Positions 31,358 through 40,935 of a stretch of DNA of 64,000 nt are shown here, piece after piece (position 1 is the stretch's first letter; each line of letters starts with the position of its first letter). The notes under the pieces are model-generated. The model searched no databases. It had not been told where the DNA came from and saw only the letters and a list, made by a program, of their open reading frames with translations. The position numbers and the translations under genes were made by a program. The stretch is taken from positions 3,824,001 to 3,888,000 of the forward strand of contig NZ_CP113517.1 of NCBI RefSeq assembly GCF_024360925.2, read 5' to 3'. This stretch comes from Methylomonas rapida. Its GTDB lineage: Bacteria; Pseudomonadota; Gammaproteobacteria; Methylococcales; Methylomonadaceae.

Positions 31358-32981
31358 TGCATTATTGAAAGTCAAGGGCCTGCAAGTTGCCTTTGGCAAT
31401 GCCAAAGTAGTCGACAACATCGATTTTCATATCAATCCCGGCGAAACCTTTGCGTTGGTCGGCGAGTCCGGTTCGGGCAAGTCCATCACGGCATTGTCTA
31501 TTTTAAGGCTACTGCCGAATGCAGCCCGCATGCAGGCAACATCGATCAGCCTGCAAGACCAGGAGTTGACGCATATCCCGGAAATCGAGTTCTGCAAGCT
31601 GCGCGGCCGCCGTATCGGCCTGATATTTCAGGACCCTATGTCGTCACTGAATCCAGTCATGACCATAGGCGAGCAGATTGCCGAAGTGCTTGAGTTGCAT
31701 TTTCAGCTGGCCAAGCCACTGATCAAACAACGAATACTGGAATTATTGCGACAGGTGGAAATTCCGGAACCCGAGCGCCGTATCAATGAATATCCTCATC
31801 AATTGTCGGGCGGCCAGCGTCAGCGTGTGATGATTGCGATTGCGTTGGCCGGCGAACCGGATTTGTTGATTGCCGATGAGCCCACCACGGCGCTGGATGT
31901 GACGATACAAGCGCAAATCCTGGCGTTGTTGAAACATCTGCAACGTCAGACCGGCATGGCTCTGTGGCTGATCAGTCATGACTTGGCGCTGGTTTCCAAT
32001 ATCGCCGACCGTATTGCCGTGATGCAGAACGGTAAAATCGTCGAATCCGCGCCAACACGGGATTTTTTTAACCAAGCTCAACACACCTACAGTCTGAAAC
32101 TATTGGCGGCATTACCCCGCATGGACAGTTGCATCGGTCGGCAAACTCAAACCAAACCTGCGCTACTAAAAGTCGAGGATTTCAAAGTCTATTACCCGGT
32201 TCGCAAAGGCCTGTTCAAACGCGTGGTCGGACACGTCAAAGCCGTGGACGGCGTCGATTTTGTGTTGCAAGCAGGCAAGACGCTGGCCTTGGTCGGCGAA
32301 TCCGGCTGTGGCAAAACCAGCCTGGGCAAGGCATTATTGAATCTTATCCCGCTGCATGCCGGCCAAGTATGGTTCGACGGCATCGATTTGACTGAACTTG
32401 GCGGCGAAGCCCTGCGCCGGCGACGCGCCGAAATTCAAATCGTATTTCAAGACCCATTCGCGGCGATGAATCCTAGAATGCTGGTTGGCGACATCATCGC
32501 CGAAGGCCTGAATGCGCTGCGGCCGGACATTTCACGCCCGGAAAAGCAAAACCGGGTTGCCAAACTGTTACAGCACGTGGATTTGCCCGCGGACGCGGCA
32601 TTACGCTATCCCCATGAATTTTCCGGTGGCCAGCGTCAACGCATCTGTATAGCCCGTGCCTTGGCAGTGGAGCCCAAATTGATCGTCTGCGACGAGCCGA
32701 CCAGTGCCCTGGACGTGTCGGTGCAGGCACAAATCATCGAGTTACTGAAAAACCTGCAAAAAAGCCAGGGCCTGAGCTATTTGCTGATCACGCACAGCTT
32801 TGGGGTGGTCGCGGAAATGGCCGATGAAGTGGCCGTGATGTATCAAGGCAGAATTGTCGAGCATGGCCCGGTGGAACAAGTGCTGACCAAACCGATGCAT
32901 GAATATACGCGAGCCTTGCTGAGCGCCGTACCGACATTACGGACGGACAGCCTCGCAATCTCCGGCAGGGAGACAATCTAA
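31350..32981 (+). CDS. Duplicated peptide ABC transporter ATPase, YejF-like
   Basis: 543-residue fusion of two ATPase modules, as in YejF. Start GTG at 31350 is preceded by GGAGG and overlaps the permease stop. Module 1: Walker A GESGSGKS (about 38-45), signature LSGGQRQR, Walker [13 protein letters not shown]. Module 2: GESGCGKT (about 317-324), [20 protein letters not shown]. Both sites look active. A short oligopeptide-transporter C-terminal region follows each module. It completes the importer operon. Confidence 0.94.
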   Translation: MADALLKVKGLQVAFGNAKVVDNIDFHINPGETFALVGESGSGKSITALSILRLLPNAARMQATSISLQDQELTHIPEIEFCKLRGRRIGLIFQDPMSSLNPVMTIGEQIAEVLELHFQLAKPLIKQRILELLRQVEIPEPERRINEYPHQLSGGQRQRVMIAIALAGEPDLLIADEPTTALDVTIQAQILALLKHLQRQTGMALWLISHDLALVSNIADRIAVMQNGKIVESAPTRDFFNQAQHTYSLKLLAALPRMDSCIGRQTQTKPALLKVEDFKVYYPVRKGLFKRVVGHVKAVDGVDFVLQAGKTLALVGESGCGKTSLGKALLNLIPLHAGQVWFDGIDLTELGGEALRRRRAEIQIVFQDPFAAMNPRMLVGDIIAEGLNALRPDISRPEKQNRVAKLLQHVDLPADAALRYPHEFSGGQRQRICIARALAVEPKLIVCDEPTSALDVSVQAQIIELLKNLQKSQGLSYLLITHSFGVVAEMADEVAVMYQGRIVEHGPVEQVLTKPMHEYTRALLSAVPTLRTDSLAISGRETI

Positions 32982-33017
32982 CGAGCGGATAGCCCCGATG
33001 AACGGTGCAATACCGCG

Positions 33018-33272
33018 TCAATATATCAACGGATAGTCTTCCAACTCTTCAAGAGATTCAAAAATCGCCCAAAGCTCTTCCAGAGTGAATGAGTCAACGT
33101 TCGGGATGGCTTGGTCGGGTTGATAGGCAAGCTCATCGCGTACCAGCGCGGCGAATTTCGCTTTAAGCTCGTCAAGAGAAATCGGCTCTGCTTGATTCCA
33201 CAACAATGCCAGCTTTTTATTCTCGGAACGCTTTAAGAGAAATAAAGCTTTTATGTATGATGCATGGCGCAT
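33018..33272 (-). CDS. Small acidic protein, unknown
   Basis: 84 residues: a basic N-terminus (RHASYIKALFLLKRSENKK), then acidic Leu/Glu-rich helices (SLDELKAKFAALVRDELAY; FTLEELWAIFESLEELEDY). Protein-like composition, but no family recognised. It is convergent with the ABC operon, 36 bases from its stop. Confidence 0.5.
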   Translation of the reverse strand: MRHASYIKALFLLKRSENKKLALLWNQAEPISLDELKAKFAALVRDELAYQPDQAIPNVDSFTLEELWAIFESLEELEDYPLIY

Positions 33273-33449
33273 ATCAACGACCCCACCCGATTACGCAAAG
33301 AGGTTGTCATTTTAGCACCCAATACATTAAGTGTATTCTGTAAAATATTGATATAAATCAAACAAAACCATGTTTTTATGAGCTTCATGTAAAGCCGCCG
33401 AATGATTTCCTTTAACCATCGACCTGACCAATAGACAGGATAAACGGTC

Positions 33450-33650
33450 AACCTAGAAAAATCATTTGGTCCACGAAACACACGAAACCTGTCCTGAGCA
33501 GGATCGAAGGAATCACGAAAAGTTTCAAACAGTTATCCCCCCCAAAGAGCAGCTACGAACAGGTGAACCGACAAACTTCATAACGCAATGATTCCTTTCG
33601 TGTATTTCGTGCTTTTCGTGCTTTTCGTGGACTTTCTGCCGTTTTAGGGT
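33450..33650 (+). repeat. MITE-like dispersed inverted-repeat element, copy 3
   Basis: The longest copy. The left arm is interrupted at about 33487-33510 by CCTGTCCTGAGCAGGATCGA, which is not in the other copies and is itself palindromic (CCTG...CAGG). The right arm has a duplicated GTGCTTTTC unit. It lies between the small acidic protein and host-attachment genes. Confidence 0.85.
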
Positions 33651-33773
33651 CAAGCAAAATCGACAGGAATGAGCGCGCGCTGATCATAAGATCGACAAGC
33701 TCATTCCTGCATGTCGGCAAGACTGACATATAGGGACAACATCCCCGTTCAAGTCACTCACAGGGTGACCGGT

Positions 33774-34190
33774 TTACACAATGTGTTCGCGGATGGCCGC
33801 TTCTTTTTCTGACACTAGATTTTTATCCAGCGACATAGCGACCAGGTTTTTAACATGGTCGTTCAACGCATGCCTCAAGGCCCCCAAAAATGCCGGAGCG
33901 GCAACCAAAACCAATTTGTCGTAAGCACGTTCGACCCGCCCGTGCTCAAGCCGGTCGGCGATTTGCTTGGCAAAAACGTCCGCTTCGTGTTGAGCAATGT
34001 CGGTAGGGGCTTCGAAAGCATGCCCACCACTCGCCAATCCACCCTGACGATCGGAGACCTCCTCCTGATCTCGCATCCTCCCTTCCGCATGAACCATACC
34101 CTCCATTTCTTGCAGGGACTCTGTTCGACTCGGCATATTGAAAAATCTTGCCCTACTGCTATCCGCGACTATTACCCATGTGATTGTCAT
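33774..34190 (-). CDS. Host-attachment-family protein (PF10116-like)
   Basis: 138 residues from the ATG at 34190, which follows GGAGG at a good spacing; a longer frame to 34256 is less likely. It begins TITWVIVADSSRARFF, the hallmark of the 'required for attachment to host cells' family, which is related to release-factor-like eRF1 domain 2/3 folds. The segments HEADVFAKQIADRLEHGR and LVLVAAPAFLGALRHAL also match. True function is unsettled despite the family name; stress-related translation roles are suggested for relatives. Confidence 0.85.
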   Translation of the reverse strand: MTITWVIVADSSRARFFNMPSRTESLQEMEGMVHAEGRMRDQEEVSDRQGGLASGGHAFEAPTDIAQHEADVFAKQIADRLEHGRVERAYDKLVLVAAPAFLGALRHALNDHVKNLVAMSLDKNLVSEKEAAIREHIV

Positions 34191-34276
34191 AAAGACCTCC
34201 ATCATTATTATGATTGAATAACGCCGAATGATCGGCGGCAAAGCCTCCAAGCCCAATTCGATTGTATGCCTTTTTG

Positions 34277-35080
34277 TTACCCGCCGCTATCGGGACTATC
34301 GATAGCGGATGATGCTCGAGCGGCACACTCGACTTTATCGAATCGAGCTTGATGTCTTTCTAGCAAAGTTCGCAAAACCAATGCATTTAACGGCGCGGCG
34401 CATTCCGTATCATTATTGAAATAAACATGAACCACCTTGCCTTGCGATTGCCAAACTGCAATACGGTCGGCCCAATCGGATAGTTCGTTATCCGCGTAAC
34501 TCGACACATAGGTTCGGCTATGGCCGTGCAGGCGCAAATAAACCAAGTCGGTGGTCACGTGCCGCCAAATCGGCCAATCAGCGGCGTCGGCTTGACAGAT
34601 GGCCACATTGGCTCGCGCCAGACAATCAGCCGTTTCATCATCAAACCACGAGACATGCCTGAATTCCATGCTGTGCCGAACTTCGCGCCATTGCCCCAAT
34701 GCATCGACGAAATCGCTTAGCCTCGCAATATCTTTTTTCAGATTGGCGGGCAATTGCCAAAGCACCACGGCCAATTTTTCGCCCAACGCCTGGGCATGAG
34801 CTTTTTCGATCAGTATCGACTTCTCGGCCGCGCGCAATTTTTTGTTATGTGTCAGGTAACGGTTGGCTTTCAATGCGAAACGAAAATTGGCAGGGGTTCG
34901 CTGAAACCAGTCTTGCAAAGCTTTATGCGTTTGCAAGCGATAAAAGCTGGCGTTGATTTCCACTGCCGCAAAATGCTCCGCGTAAAACGTGAGCCAGTCC
35001 TTTTGGGCAATACCTTGGTAAAAACACTCCCGCCAATGCCGATAGCACCAGCCACTCGTTCCGATGTAACAAAGAGCCAT
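34277..35080 (-). CDS. DUF72 (YecE-like) TIM-barrel protein
   Basis: 267 residues. The N-terminus IGTSGWCYRHWRECFYQG and the segment EINASFYRLQTH define DUF72. YLRLHGHSRTYVSSYADNEL and VHVYFNNDTECAAPLNAL are later family blocks. Biochemical role unknown. It is the last gene of a five-gene unit, starting five bases after the rtcB stop. Confidence 0.92.
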   Translation of the reverse strand: MALCYIGTSGWCYRHWRECFYQGIAQKDWLTFYAEHFAAVEINASFYRLQTHKALQDWFQRTPANFRFALKANRYLTHNKKLRAAEKSILIEKAHAQALGEKLAVVLWQLPANLKKDIARLSDFVDALGQWREVRHSMEFRHVSWFDDETADCLARANVAICQADAADWPIWRHVTTDLVYLRLHGHSRTYVSSYADNELSDWADRIAVWQSQGKVVHVYFNNDTECAAPLNALVLRTLLERHQARFDKVECAARASSAIDSPDSGG

Positions 35081-35085
35081 TTACA

Positions 35086-36516
35086 TCAGCCCTTGATGCA
35101 AATCAAGGGCTCCAGTTGGGCGACCTTTCGAGCCAATCCGGCACGGTCTGCCACGTCCACCACTACACTAACGTCCTTGTAGGCTCCCGGGGCCTCTTCG
35201 GCCACGCCCCGCAGCGACGGGCTACGGATGATGATGCCGCGATCCGCCAGGTCATCGACCAGAGCGCTACCCTGCCATTGCTTGGTGGCTTGGTGGCGGC
35301 TCATCGCTCTACCCGCGCCATGACAGGCCGAATTGAAGGCGCGTTTTTCACTTTCCTGCGTGCCGCACAGCACATAGGAACTCGTTCCCATTGAACCGCC
35401 GATCAACATCGGTTGGCCAACCTGGCGGAACACCGCCGGCAGATCGGGATGCCCCGGCCCGAACGCGCGTGTCGCCCCCTTTCTATGCACGAACAGCGCC
35501 TTTTTCTGACCGTTGATCGCATGTTGCTCAAGCTTGCACGTGTTATGCGAGACGTCATATAGCAAACCCAAATGCACGCCGGGAAACACCGTCTTGACTG
35601 CATCGCGCGTCAAGTGCGTGATGATCTGCCGATTGGCCAGCGCACAATTGATCGCCGCCCGCATCGCTCCCAAATATTGCTTGCCCAGTGGGGACGTTAG
35701 CGGGGCACAGGCCAACTCTCGATCCGGTAAATCGATCCGGTATTGACTTGCCGCTATCGCCATGTCGCGCAAAAATTCGGTGCCGATCTGATGCCCGAGA
35801 CCCCTGGAACCACAATGGATGCTGATCACGACGTCGTCGACCCGTAACCCAAATACATTGGCGACATGTTGGTCGTAAACCTCGGCGACCCGCTGCACTT
35901 CCAGATAATGATTGCCGGAGCCCAGGGTGCCCATTTCGTCTTTCTGCCGCTCGCGGGCTTTGGGCGAAACATAACTCGCTACCGCGCCGACCATGCGACC
36001 GCCTTCCTCCATGCGTTCCAGGTCGCTGTCCTCGCCCCACCCCTGCTCCAAGGCCCACTGCGCACCGCCGGTCAACATGCCATGCATGAGGTCGTGATTC
36101 AAATGTATCCGGCCCTTGCTGCCGACACCCGCCGGAATGGCTTTGTACAGGGCATCGGCCAACTGCTGTTTGTACGGCCTCACGTCCGCAAGCTGCAAAC
36201 CGGTATGCAGGGTGCGGACGCCGCAGGAAATGTCGAATCCTACGCCGCCAGCCGACACCACACCGCCTTGGTCCGGATCGAAGGCCGCGACGCCACCGAT
36301 CGGAAAGCCGTAACCCCAATGCGCGTCCGGCATCGCATAGGCTGCCTCGACGATTCCAGGCAAACTTGCGACATTGGTGATTTGCTCGTAAACCTTTTGA
36401 TCCATGTCGCGCAGTAGCGAGGCATCGGCATAAATCACCGCCGGCACGCGCATCGCGCCATGCGATTGAATTTCCCAACAGGTTTCGTCGCGCTGTATCA
36501 ATTGTTGTATATCCAC
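35086..36516 (-). CDS. rtcB: RNA 3'-phosphate ligase RtcB
   Basis: Joins RNA 2',3'-cyclic phosphate or 3'-phosphate to 5'-OH ends, using GTP and manganese, in RNA repair. 476 residues. Visible metal and active-site blocks: GVGFDISCGVRT with the metal-binding Cys at about 97, LGSGNHYLEVQ at about 200, HCGSRGLGHQIG at about 235, and the guanylylated histidine region CHGAGRAMSR near 405. It is preceded by the archease gene nine bases upstream, so its activator is cotranscribed. No rtcA or sigma-54 activator rtcR is adjacent. Confidence 0.96.
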   Translation of the reverse strand: MDIQQLIQRDETCWEIQSHGAMRVPAVIYADASLLRDMDQKVYEQITNVASLPGIVEAAYAMPDAHWGYGFPIGGVAAFDPDQGGVVSAGGVGFDISCGVRTLHTGLQLADVRPYKQQLADALYKAIPAGVGSKGRIHLNHDLMHGMLTGGAQWALEQGWGEDSDLERMEEGGRMVGAVASYVSPKARERQKDEMGTLGSGNHYLEVQRVAEVYDQHVANVFGLRVDDVVISIHCGSRGLGHQIGTEFLRDMAIAASQYRIDLPDRELACAPLTSPLGKQYLGAMRAAINCALANRQIITHLTRDAVKTVFPGVHLGLLYDVSHNTCKLEQHAINGQKKALFVHRKGATRAFGPGHPDLPAVFRQVGQPMLIGGSMGTSSYVLCGTQESEKRAFNSACHGAGRAMSRHQATKQWQGSALVDDLADRGIIIRSPSLRGVAEEAPGAYKDVSVVVDVADRAGLARKVAQLEPLICIKG

Positions 36517-36525
36517 CTGCGTCTC

Positions 36526-36960
36526 CTAAACGTCGACGACACATTGCGCCAGCCAGGCACCATCTTCGCGCTGCGCTACCTTCAATTCGGTAAAAGTCGC
36601 CCCCTTGATCTCGACGGCGGGCTGATGCTTTTGTTGATCTACGCTTTCGCCAACGGCTGTTGCGGTCAAGCGATTGTCCAGAATCGTCACTTGATACTGA
36701 CCAAACAATAGGTTTTGCACCGCCATCTGGTAAATGAGTTCGTTGATCCAACCGAGAAACAGCAATTCCGCATCGGGGGCCTGGCATTCGATCAGCACGG
36801 ACCTGACGGATGCGACGTTTCCCGGCTCGGTAATCACGGCCGTCATAGCCAGCGCCGCTTGCGCGAAGGCTTGTTCCAACGTGGCTCCGACACCGCGGAT
36901 GCCAATGTCCGCGCCGTGCTCGAAATGCTCCCAATGGGGGGCTTGCAACATGCTGGTCAT
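36526..36960 (-). CDS. Archease, RtcB activator
   Basis: 144 residues of the archease family: HFEHGADIGIRGVGATLEQAF at the start, shown here in part, with the conserved His-Asp pair (HGADIG). ELLFLGWINELIYQ follows, and the C-terminal VDV acidic end contributes to metal binding. Archease speeds guanylylation and turnover of RtcB. The ATG overlaps the stop of the upstream membrane-protein gene by four bases. Confidence 0.92.
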   Translation of the reverse strand: MTSMLQAPHWEHFEHGADIGIRGVGATLEQAFAQAALAMTAVITEPGNVASVRSVLIECQAPDAELLFLGWINELIYQMAVQNLLFGQYQVTILDNRLTATAVGESVDQQKHQPAVEIKGATFTELKVAQREDGAWLAQCVVDV

Positions 36961-39395
36961 GCACTCGTTTCCCGCACGACCTGATCAGGGAAAAACCCCA
37001 CAGCCAAGCCATACAAGACAAGCGCCAGCATGATCAGTACGGTAAAACCGTATTGCATCGCGAGCAAGGTCGCCAGAATGGCACTCATCACCGACGCGCA
37101 ACCGTTGATGCCCCAGGCCCAGGGAATCAAAGCGGGCGAAGTCTGCCCCAGTTTCGCCAGTGCCAGCGGAAATGGCATGCCCATGCAAAACCCCAATGGC
37201 GCGATCAATATCACCGACAACAAATAACGACTGCTAACGCCGATTCCCAACGCAAAACCGGCAATGCCATCGAACCCCAGCACATATATCAAACACAAAG
37301 CGGCTATCCCTGCCACCGGCAATAGCACCGGCGATCGTGTTGCAATGCCAAGACACTTTGGTGAGAAATGGCTACCCAGCCCCGCGCTGACCAAGAAGGT
37401 ACTCAACACCACGGTGATCGCATATAAGGGATGATGCAGAATCAGGATGAATTTTTGTATGAAGGCAATCTCGATGAACATAAAAGCCAAACCTAGGCAA
37501 AAGAAATACCCCAAAACCCGAAAATGACCGCTGGCTCCTTGGACGATGCCCAATTTGGCCTTACAGAACCACAAAGGCAAGACGATCAATAAAACACTTG
37601 CCGCGACTGCCTGCAGCAAGGCAGCCATCAATAGCAAATAACCGCTTTCTAATAGAACGCCTCCGCCGCCACGCCATAACGACAGGATTTCCGGCAGAGT
37701 CCGCCATTTGAAAAAATGAAACAGATAGGGCTTGTCATCCGTCGCGGGTTCCACATTGAATTTATAGGCCGCCATAAACCCACGGCTATCGTCGCCCAAT
37801 AATGCCGTCATGGCCTGATACAGGTAGGGCTGCTGCTGGATATTGAAGCGATTGACATCCTGCTCGAGGATGCCCGGGTAATACACCGGATCGAAACTGC
37901 GCACCCGACTAAATTGCCCAGCCTTATCGATTTCATCGGCTGAGATGACACCGTTTTTGATCAGCAAGGTGCTGGTTTGCCAGCCGCGTATCATGAGAAT
38001 TTGCTGGCTTGGATTTTCCACCTTGGCCTGTTTCAGCGCATCGATCACCGTGGCCAATAATTTGACCTCATCCCGCGGTGGAACCTTGATCCAGCGCGTA
38101 ATGCTCAAAAACCCGTCTGGCTTGACATGGCGTAGATAGGCCTGAATGGCCTGCCGAGTATAGAGATAATTTTCCGCCAAGGAATATACGCCTGCCGCCG
38201 ACGCACCAAAACCATCCAGCAAGGACAAATTGATCAAGTCGAAGTTTTTGCCGGTGCTGGCCAGATACCCGCGTGCCTCATTCACATGAACCGAAACCTG
38301 GGGCCTGGCATAAAGATGTCCGGCGAAGTCCGCGTATTTTTCCGTCACCAAATCAACGACTTGCGCATTCAGTTCAACCGCGTCGATATGCGCTACGGCA
38401 TGGTAAAGCGCTTGTAAAACGTCGCTACCGGTGCCGGCACCGAGAATCAAAACCTCGGCGGGCCGTTTGAGATGGTATGGCAGCGCGGAAGTGGTTTGGT
38501 CCAGATAGTTGATGCGGGTTAAATTGCCATCGAAGGCGGTGATGGCGGCCATATTGTCCGCATCGATGAAAACCGCCAATTGTTCGGGCGGCTCGGCAGT
38601 CGCGTTCAAGCTCAAGCCTGGTGCATGGCGCACTGGAATACCGCCGCTACTGACCACGCTGATCTCCCCCAACGGACTGGAATAGCGCTCGATGATTCGC
38701 GAGCCAGGCAGCCGTAATAGCTGGTTTTGACCTTTGTACGGCGAGATATTCAGCGAGGTAACGTTCGTCAACACCAGCACCACCGCAATCACCAGAATCG
38801 CTGGCGTGCCGAACCACAAAGCGCTCTCGCTGGTTTTCTCCCGCGTGCCGTAACACCCGACGATCAACGCTGCCCCGGCAGCCAATAACATCAATACCGA
38901 CAGAATCGTTTGCGGAAACAACAAAAACAACAACAAGATGATCAATAGGCTGCCGGCACCGGCACCCAATAGATCGGCCATATAAATAGCAGACACCGCC
39001 TCCTTGTAACGGTAAAACGCCAAGCCAATGACATTAGCCGCAAAAAAGAACGGGATCGCAAGCAATAAATACATCGCGCATAGATAAAGCCATTGCGCCG
39101 GCGTCCACAGCATTTCGGCCGGATTGAACGGAACCGCCTGCGCCAATAGAAAACAAAGCGGCGCGGCGATGCCGAATAACATCATATTGGCAACGAAAAC
39201 GCGCTCAAACCGCCGCATCAGCCACTCGCGATTCAGCGCCAGCACCACACCGCTGACACCATAGCCCAAGAGCGCAAGACTGATGATCATGAACGCGAAG
39301 TGATGCCACTGAATGATCGCAAACAAGCGCATCAACAGTACTTCGTATGCAATGGCCGACAAGGACATCAGGGCGATGGCGAGTAAGTTTGCCAA
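36957..39395 (-). CDS. Membrane spermidine-synthase-like protein
   Basis: 812 residues. Seven or so N-terminal helices (1-230) are followed by a soluble Rossmann methyltransferase/aminopropyltransferase-like domain (about 245-590) with motif I LILGAGTGSDVLQ and the acidic VELN. About five or six C-terminal helices follow, ending in GMPFPLALAKLG and GINGCASVMSAI segments. Such proteins are often called 'spermidine synthase' but lack evidence for polyamine synthesis. It sits between pcm (21-base gap) and archease (four-base overlap). Topology resembles transporter-like proteins with an inserted SAM-binding domain. Confidence 0.8.
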   Translation of the reverse strand: MANLLAIALMSLSAIAYEVLLMRLFAIIQWHHFAFMIISLALLGYGVSGVVLALNREWLMRRFERVFVANMMLFGIAAPLCFLLAQAVPFNPAEMLWTPAQWLYLCAMYLLLAIPFFFAANVIGLAFYRYKEAVSAIYMADLLGAGAGSLLIILLLFLLFPQTILSVLMLLAAGAALIVGCYGTREKTSESALWFGTPAILVIAVVLVLTNVTSLNISPYKGQNQLLRLPGSRIIERYSSPLGEISVVSSGGIPVRHAPGLSLNATAEPPEQLAVFIDADNMAAITAFDGNLTRINYLDQTTSALPYHLKRPAEVLILGAGTGSDVLQALYHAVAHIDAVELNAQVVDLVTEKYADFAGHLYARPQVSVHVNEARGYLASTGKNFDLINLSLLDGFGASAAGVYSLAENYLYTRQAIQAYLRHVKPDGFLSITRWIKVPPRDEVKLLATVIDALKQAKVENPSQQILMIRGWQTSTLLIKNGVISADEIDKAGQFSRVRSFDPVYYPGILEQDVNRFNIQQQPYLYQAMTALLGDDSRGFMAAYKFNVEPATDDKPYLFHFFKWRTLPEILSLWRGGGGVLLESGYLLLMAALLQAVAASVLLIVLPLWFCKAKLGIVQGASGHFRVLGYFFCLGLAFMFIEIAFIQKFILILHHPLYAITVVLSTFLVSAGLGSHFSPKCLGIATRSPVLLPVAGIAALCLIYVLGFDGIAGFALGIGVSSRYLLSVILIAPLGFCMGMPFPLALAKLGQTSPALIPWAWGINGCASVMSAILATLLAMQYGFTVLIMLALVLYGLAVGFFPDQVVRETSA

Positions 39396-39416
39396 GCCCG
39401 GCTTGGTGTTAATGGC

Positions 39417-40163
39417 TCAGTGCGCCCCCGTCAATGGCACAAAACTGACCGGCAGAATTTGCCGCGTGGTGATGCTGCCATCTGCTGCTTTAGTCAACAG
39501 CACCAGATATTGGGTCATGAAGGGAGCGCCGACGGGAATGATCATGCGCCCGCCGGGCTTTAACTGCTTGATCAGCGGCGGAGGAATGTGGCTGGCTACT
39601 GCCGTCACCACGATGCCATCGAACGGCGCAGCGCTCTCCCAGCCGTAATAACCATCGCCGATGCGGGTATGTACATTCTGATAACCGCTTTGCTTCAGAT
39701 TATCGGCCGCTTGCTCGGCCAGCGCTTCGATGATTTCGATGCTATACACGCTATCGACCAGCTCGGCCAAAATAGCCGCCTGATAGCCCGAGCCCGTCCC
39801 GATTTCCAGCACTTTATCGCCAGGCTTGGGTTTTAACAGGTCGGTCATGATGGCCACGATATAAGGCTGCGATATCGTCTGCCCGTGCCCGATAGGCAAG
39901 GGCCTGTTTTCGTAGGCGAATGAACGTTGATTACGCGGCACGAAAGCATGACGCGGCACCTTGCCCAAGACGTTGAAGATTCGCTGATCCAAGGTTTCTT
40001 GTTGCAGGAAATCCCGCGTGGATGCTACGTGCTCCTTGATGACGCCGACCAATTCCTGCCGTTGCCGCTCGTAATCGTCTTGCGCGATGACATGGCTGGA
40101 AAACAACAGCAATAAAATGCCGATCAAGATAAGCCAGAAAATCAGCCGCATTGCTTTTTTCAT
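39417..40163 (-). CDS. pcm: Exported protein-L-isoaspartate O-methyltransferase
   Basis: Repairs isoaspartyl damage with S-adenosylmethionine. 248 residues from the ATG at 40163, preceded by GGAGG. The N-terminal hydrophobic segment (LIFWLILIGILLLLFSSHVIA) looks like a signal peptide or anchor and is absent from cytoplasmic Pcm. The core has PRHAFVP, ISQPYIVAIMTDLL, motif I VLEIGTGSGYQAAIL and the C-terminal GGRMIIPVG. It is the first gene of the rtcB operon. Confidence 0.92.
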   Translation of the reverse strand: MKKAMRLIFWLILIGILLLLFSSHVIAQDDYERQRQELVGVIKEHVASTRDFLQQETLDQRIFNVLGKVPRHAFVPRNQRSFAYENRPLPIGHGQTISQPYIVAIMTDLLKPKPGDKVLEIGTGSGYQAAILAELVDSVYSIEIIEALAEQAADNLKQSGYQNVHTRIGDGYYGWESAAPFDGIVVTAVASHIPPPLIKQLKPGGRMIIPVGAPFMTQYLVLLTKAADGSITTRQILPVSFVPLTGAH

Positions 40164-40345
40164 AACCCTAACCTCCTGGCTCGAGCGCCATGACTCGGAT
40201 AGTGCGCAAAACTGCAATCTCGGGAAACCGTGGAAACGCATTTCCCTGATTGCCAGTCAAGCGATTTGGGTTTATTGTTCGTGCATATCGCCTAGGCTCA
40301 GTTTAATGCGATTTTCGAAAATAGCTACCCTTATCGAGGTCAACG

Positions 40346-40912
40346 ATGGTTTCCAGCAAATCCGGCTTGTTCATCCGCCTTGTGATTGCGACAGGCTGCC
40401 TTTTTTATGTCGCGTCCGTTCGGGCCGAAGGAGAACCCAATATGGCACTCAGCCTAAGTTCAAAAGACTTTGTTCATCAGGGTGAAATTCCGCAAACCCT
40501 TACCTGTGACGGCAACGACAGCTCGCCGGCATTGTCCTGGTCTGGCGTACCCGCGCATGCCAAAAGCCTGGCGTTAATCATCGATGATCCCGATGCACCG
40601 GATCCCGCCAACCCCAAAATGACTTGGGTGCATTGGATTTTGTACAACATTCCAGTCTCCGCAACCGGACTACCCCGGGCCTTAGACGCATCTGACTTGC
40701 CGCTAGGCGCCTTGCCAGGAAAAAACGACTGGGGAAAGACCGGCTACGGTGGCCCCTGCCCCCCGATTGGCCGCCATCGCTATTTCCACAAGCTCTACGC
40801 GCTGGATATCGAATTGCCAAATTTGCATCATCCCACTAAAGCGCAATTGGAAGCCGCCATGGCTGGTCATGTCATCGAAAAAGCAGAATTGATTGGCACT
40901 TATCAGCGCTAA
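40346..40912 (+). CDS. YbhB/YbcL-family PEBP-like periplasmic protein
   Basis: 188 residues with a signal peptide (FIRLVIATGCLFYVASVRAEG). PEBP fold: the ligand-pocket motif DDPDAPDP is at about 76-83, then MTWVHWILYNIP and GPCPPIGRHRYFHKLYALD. The role of bacterial YbhB-like proteins is unclear. The start ATG has GAGG upstream. It is divergent from pcm. Confidence 0.92.
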   Translation: MVSSKSGLFIRLVIATGCLFYVASVRAEGEPNMALSLSSKDFVHQGEIPQTLTCDGNDSSPALSWSGVPAHAKSLALIIDDPDAPDPANPKMTWVHWILYNIPVSATGLPRALDASDLPLGALPGKNDWGKTGYGGPCPPIGRHRYFHKLYALDIELPNLHHPTKAQLEAAMAGHVIEKAELIGTYQR

Positions 40913-40935
40913 GTGCATGACCCAAAATGACACTA

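Noticed and set aside
33855..34217. 120-codon frame opposite the host-attachment gene
   Set aside because: Antisense shadow of a clear family member.
35555..37021. 488-codon open frame on the minus strand
   Set aside because: Overlaps rtcB and archease in another frame; Arg/Gly/Ser-rich composition of a shadow frame.
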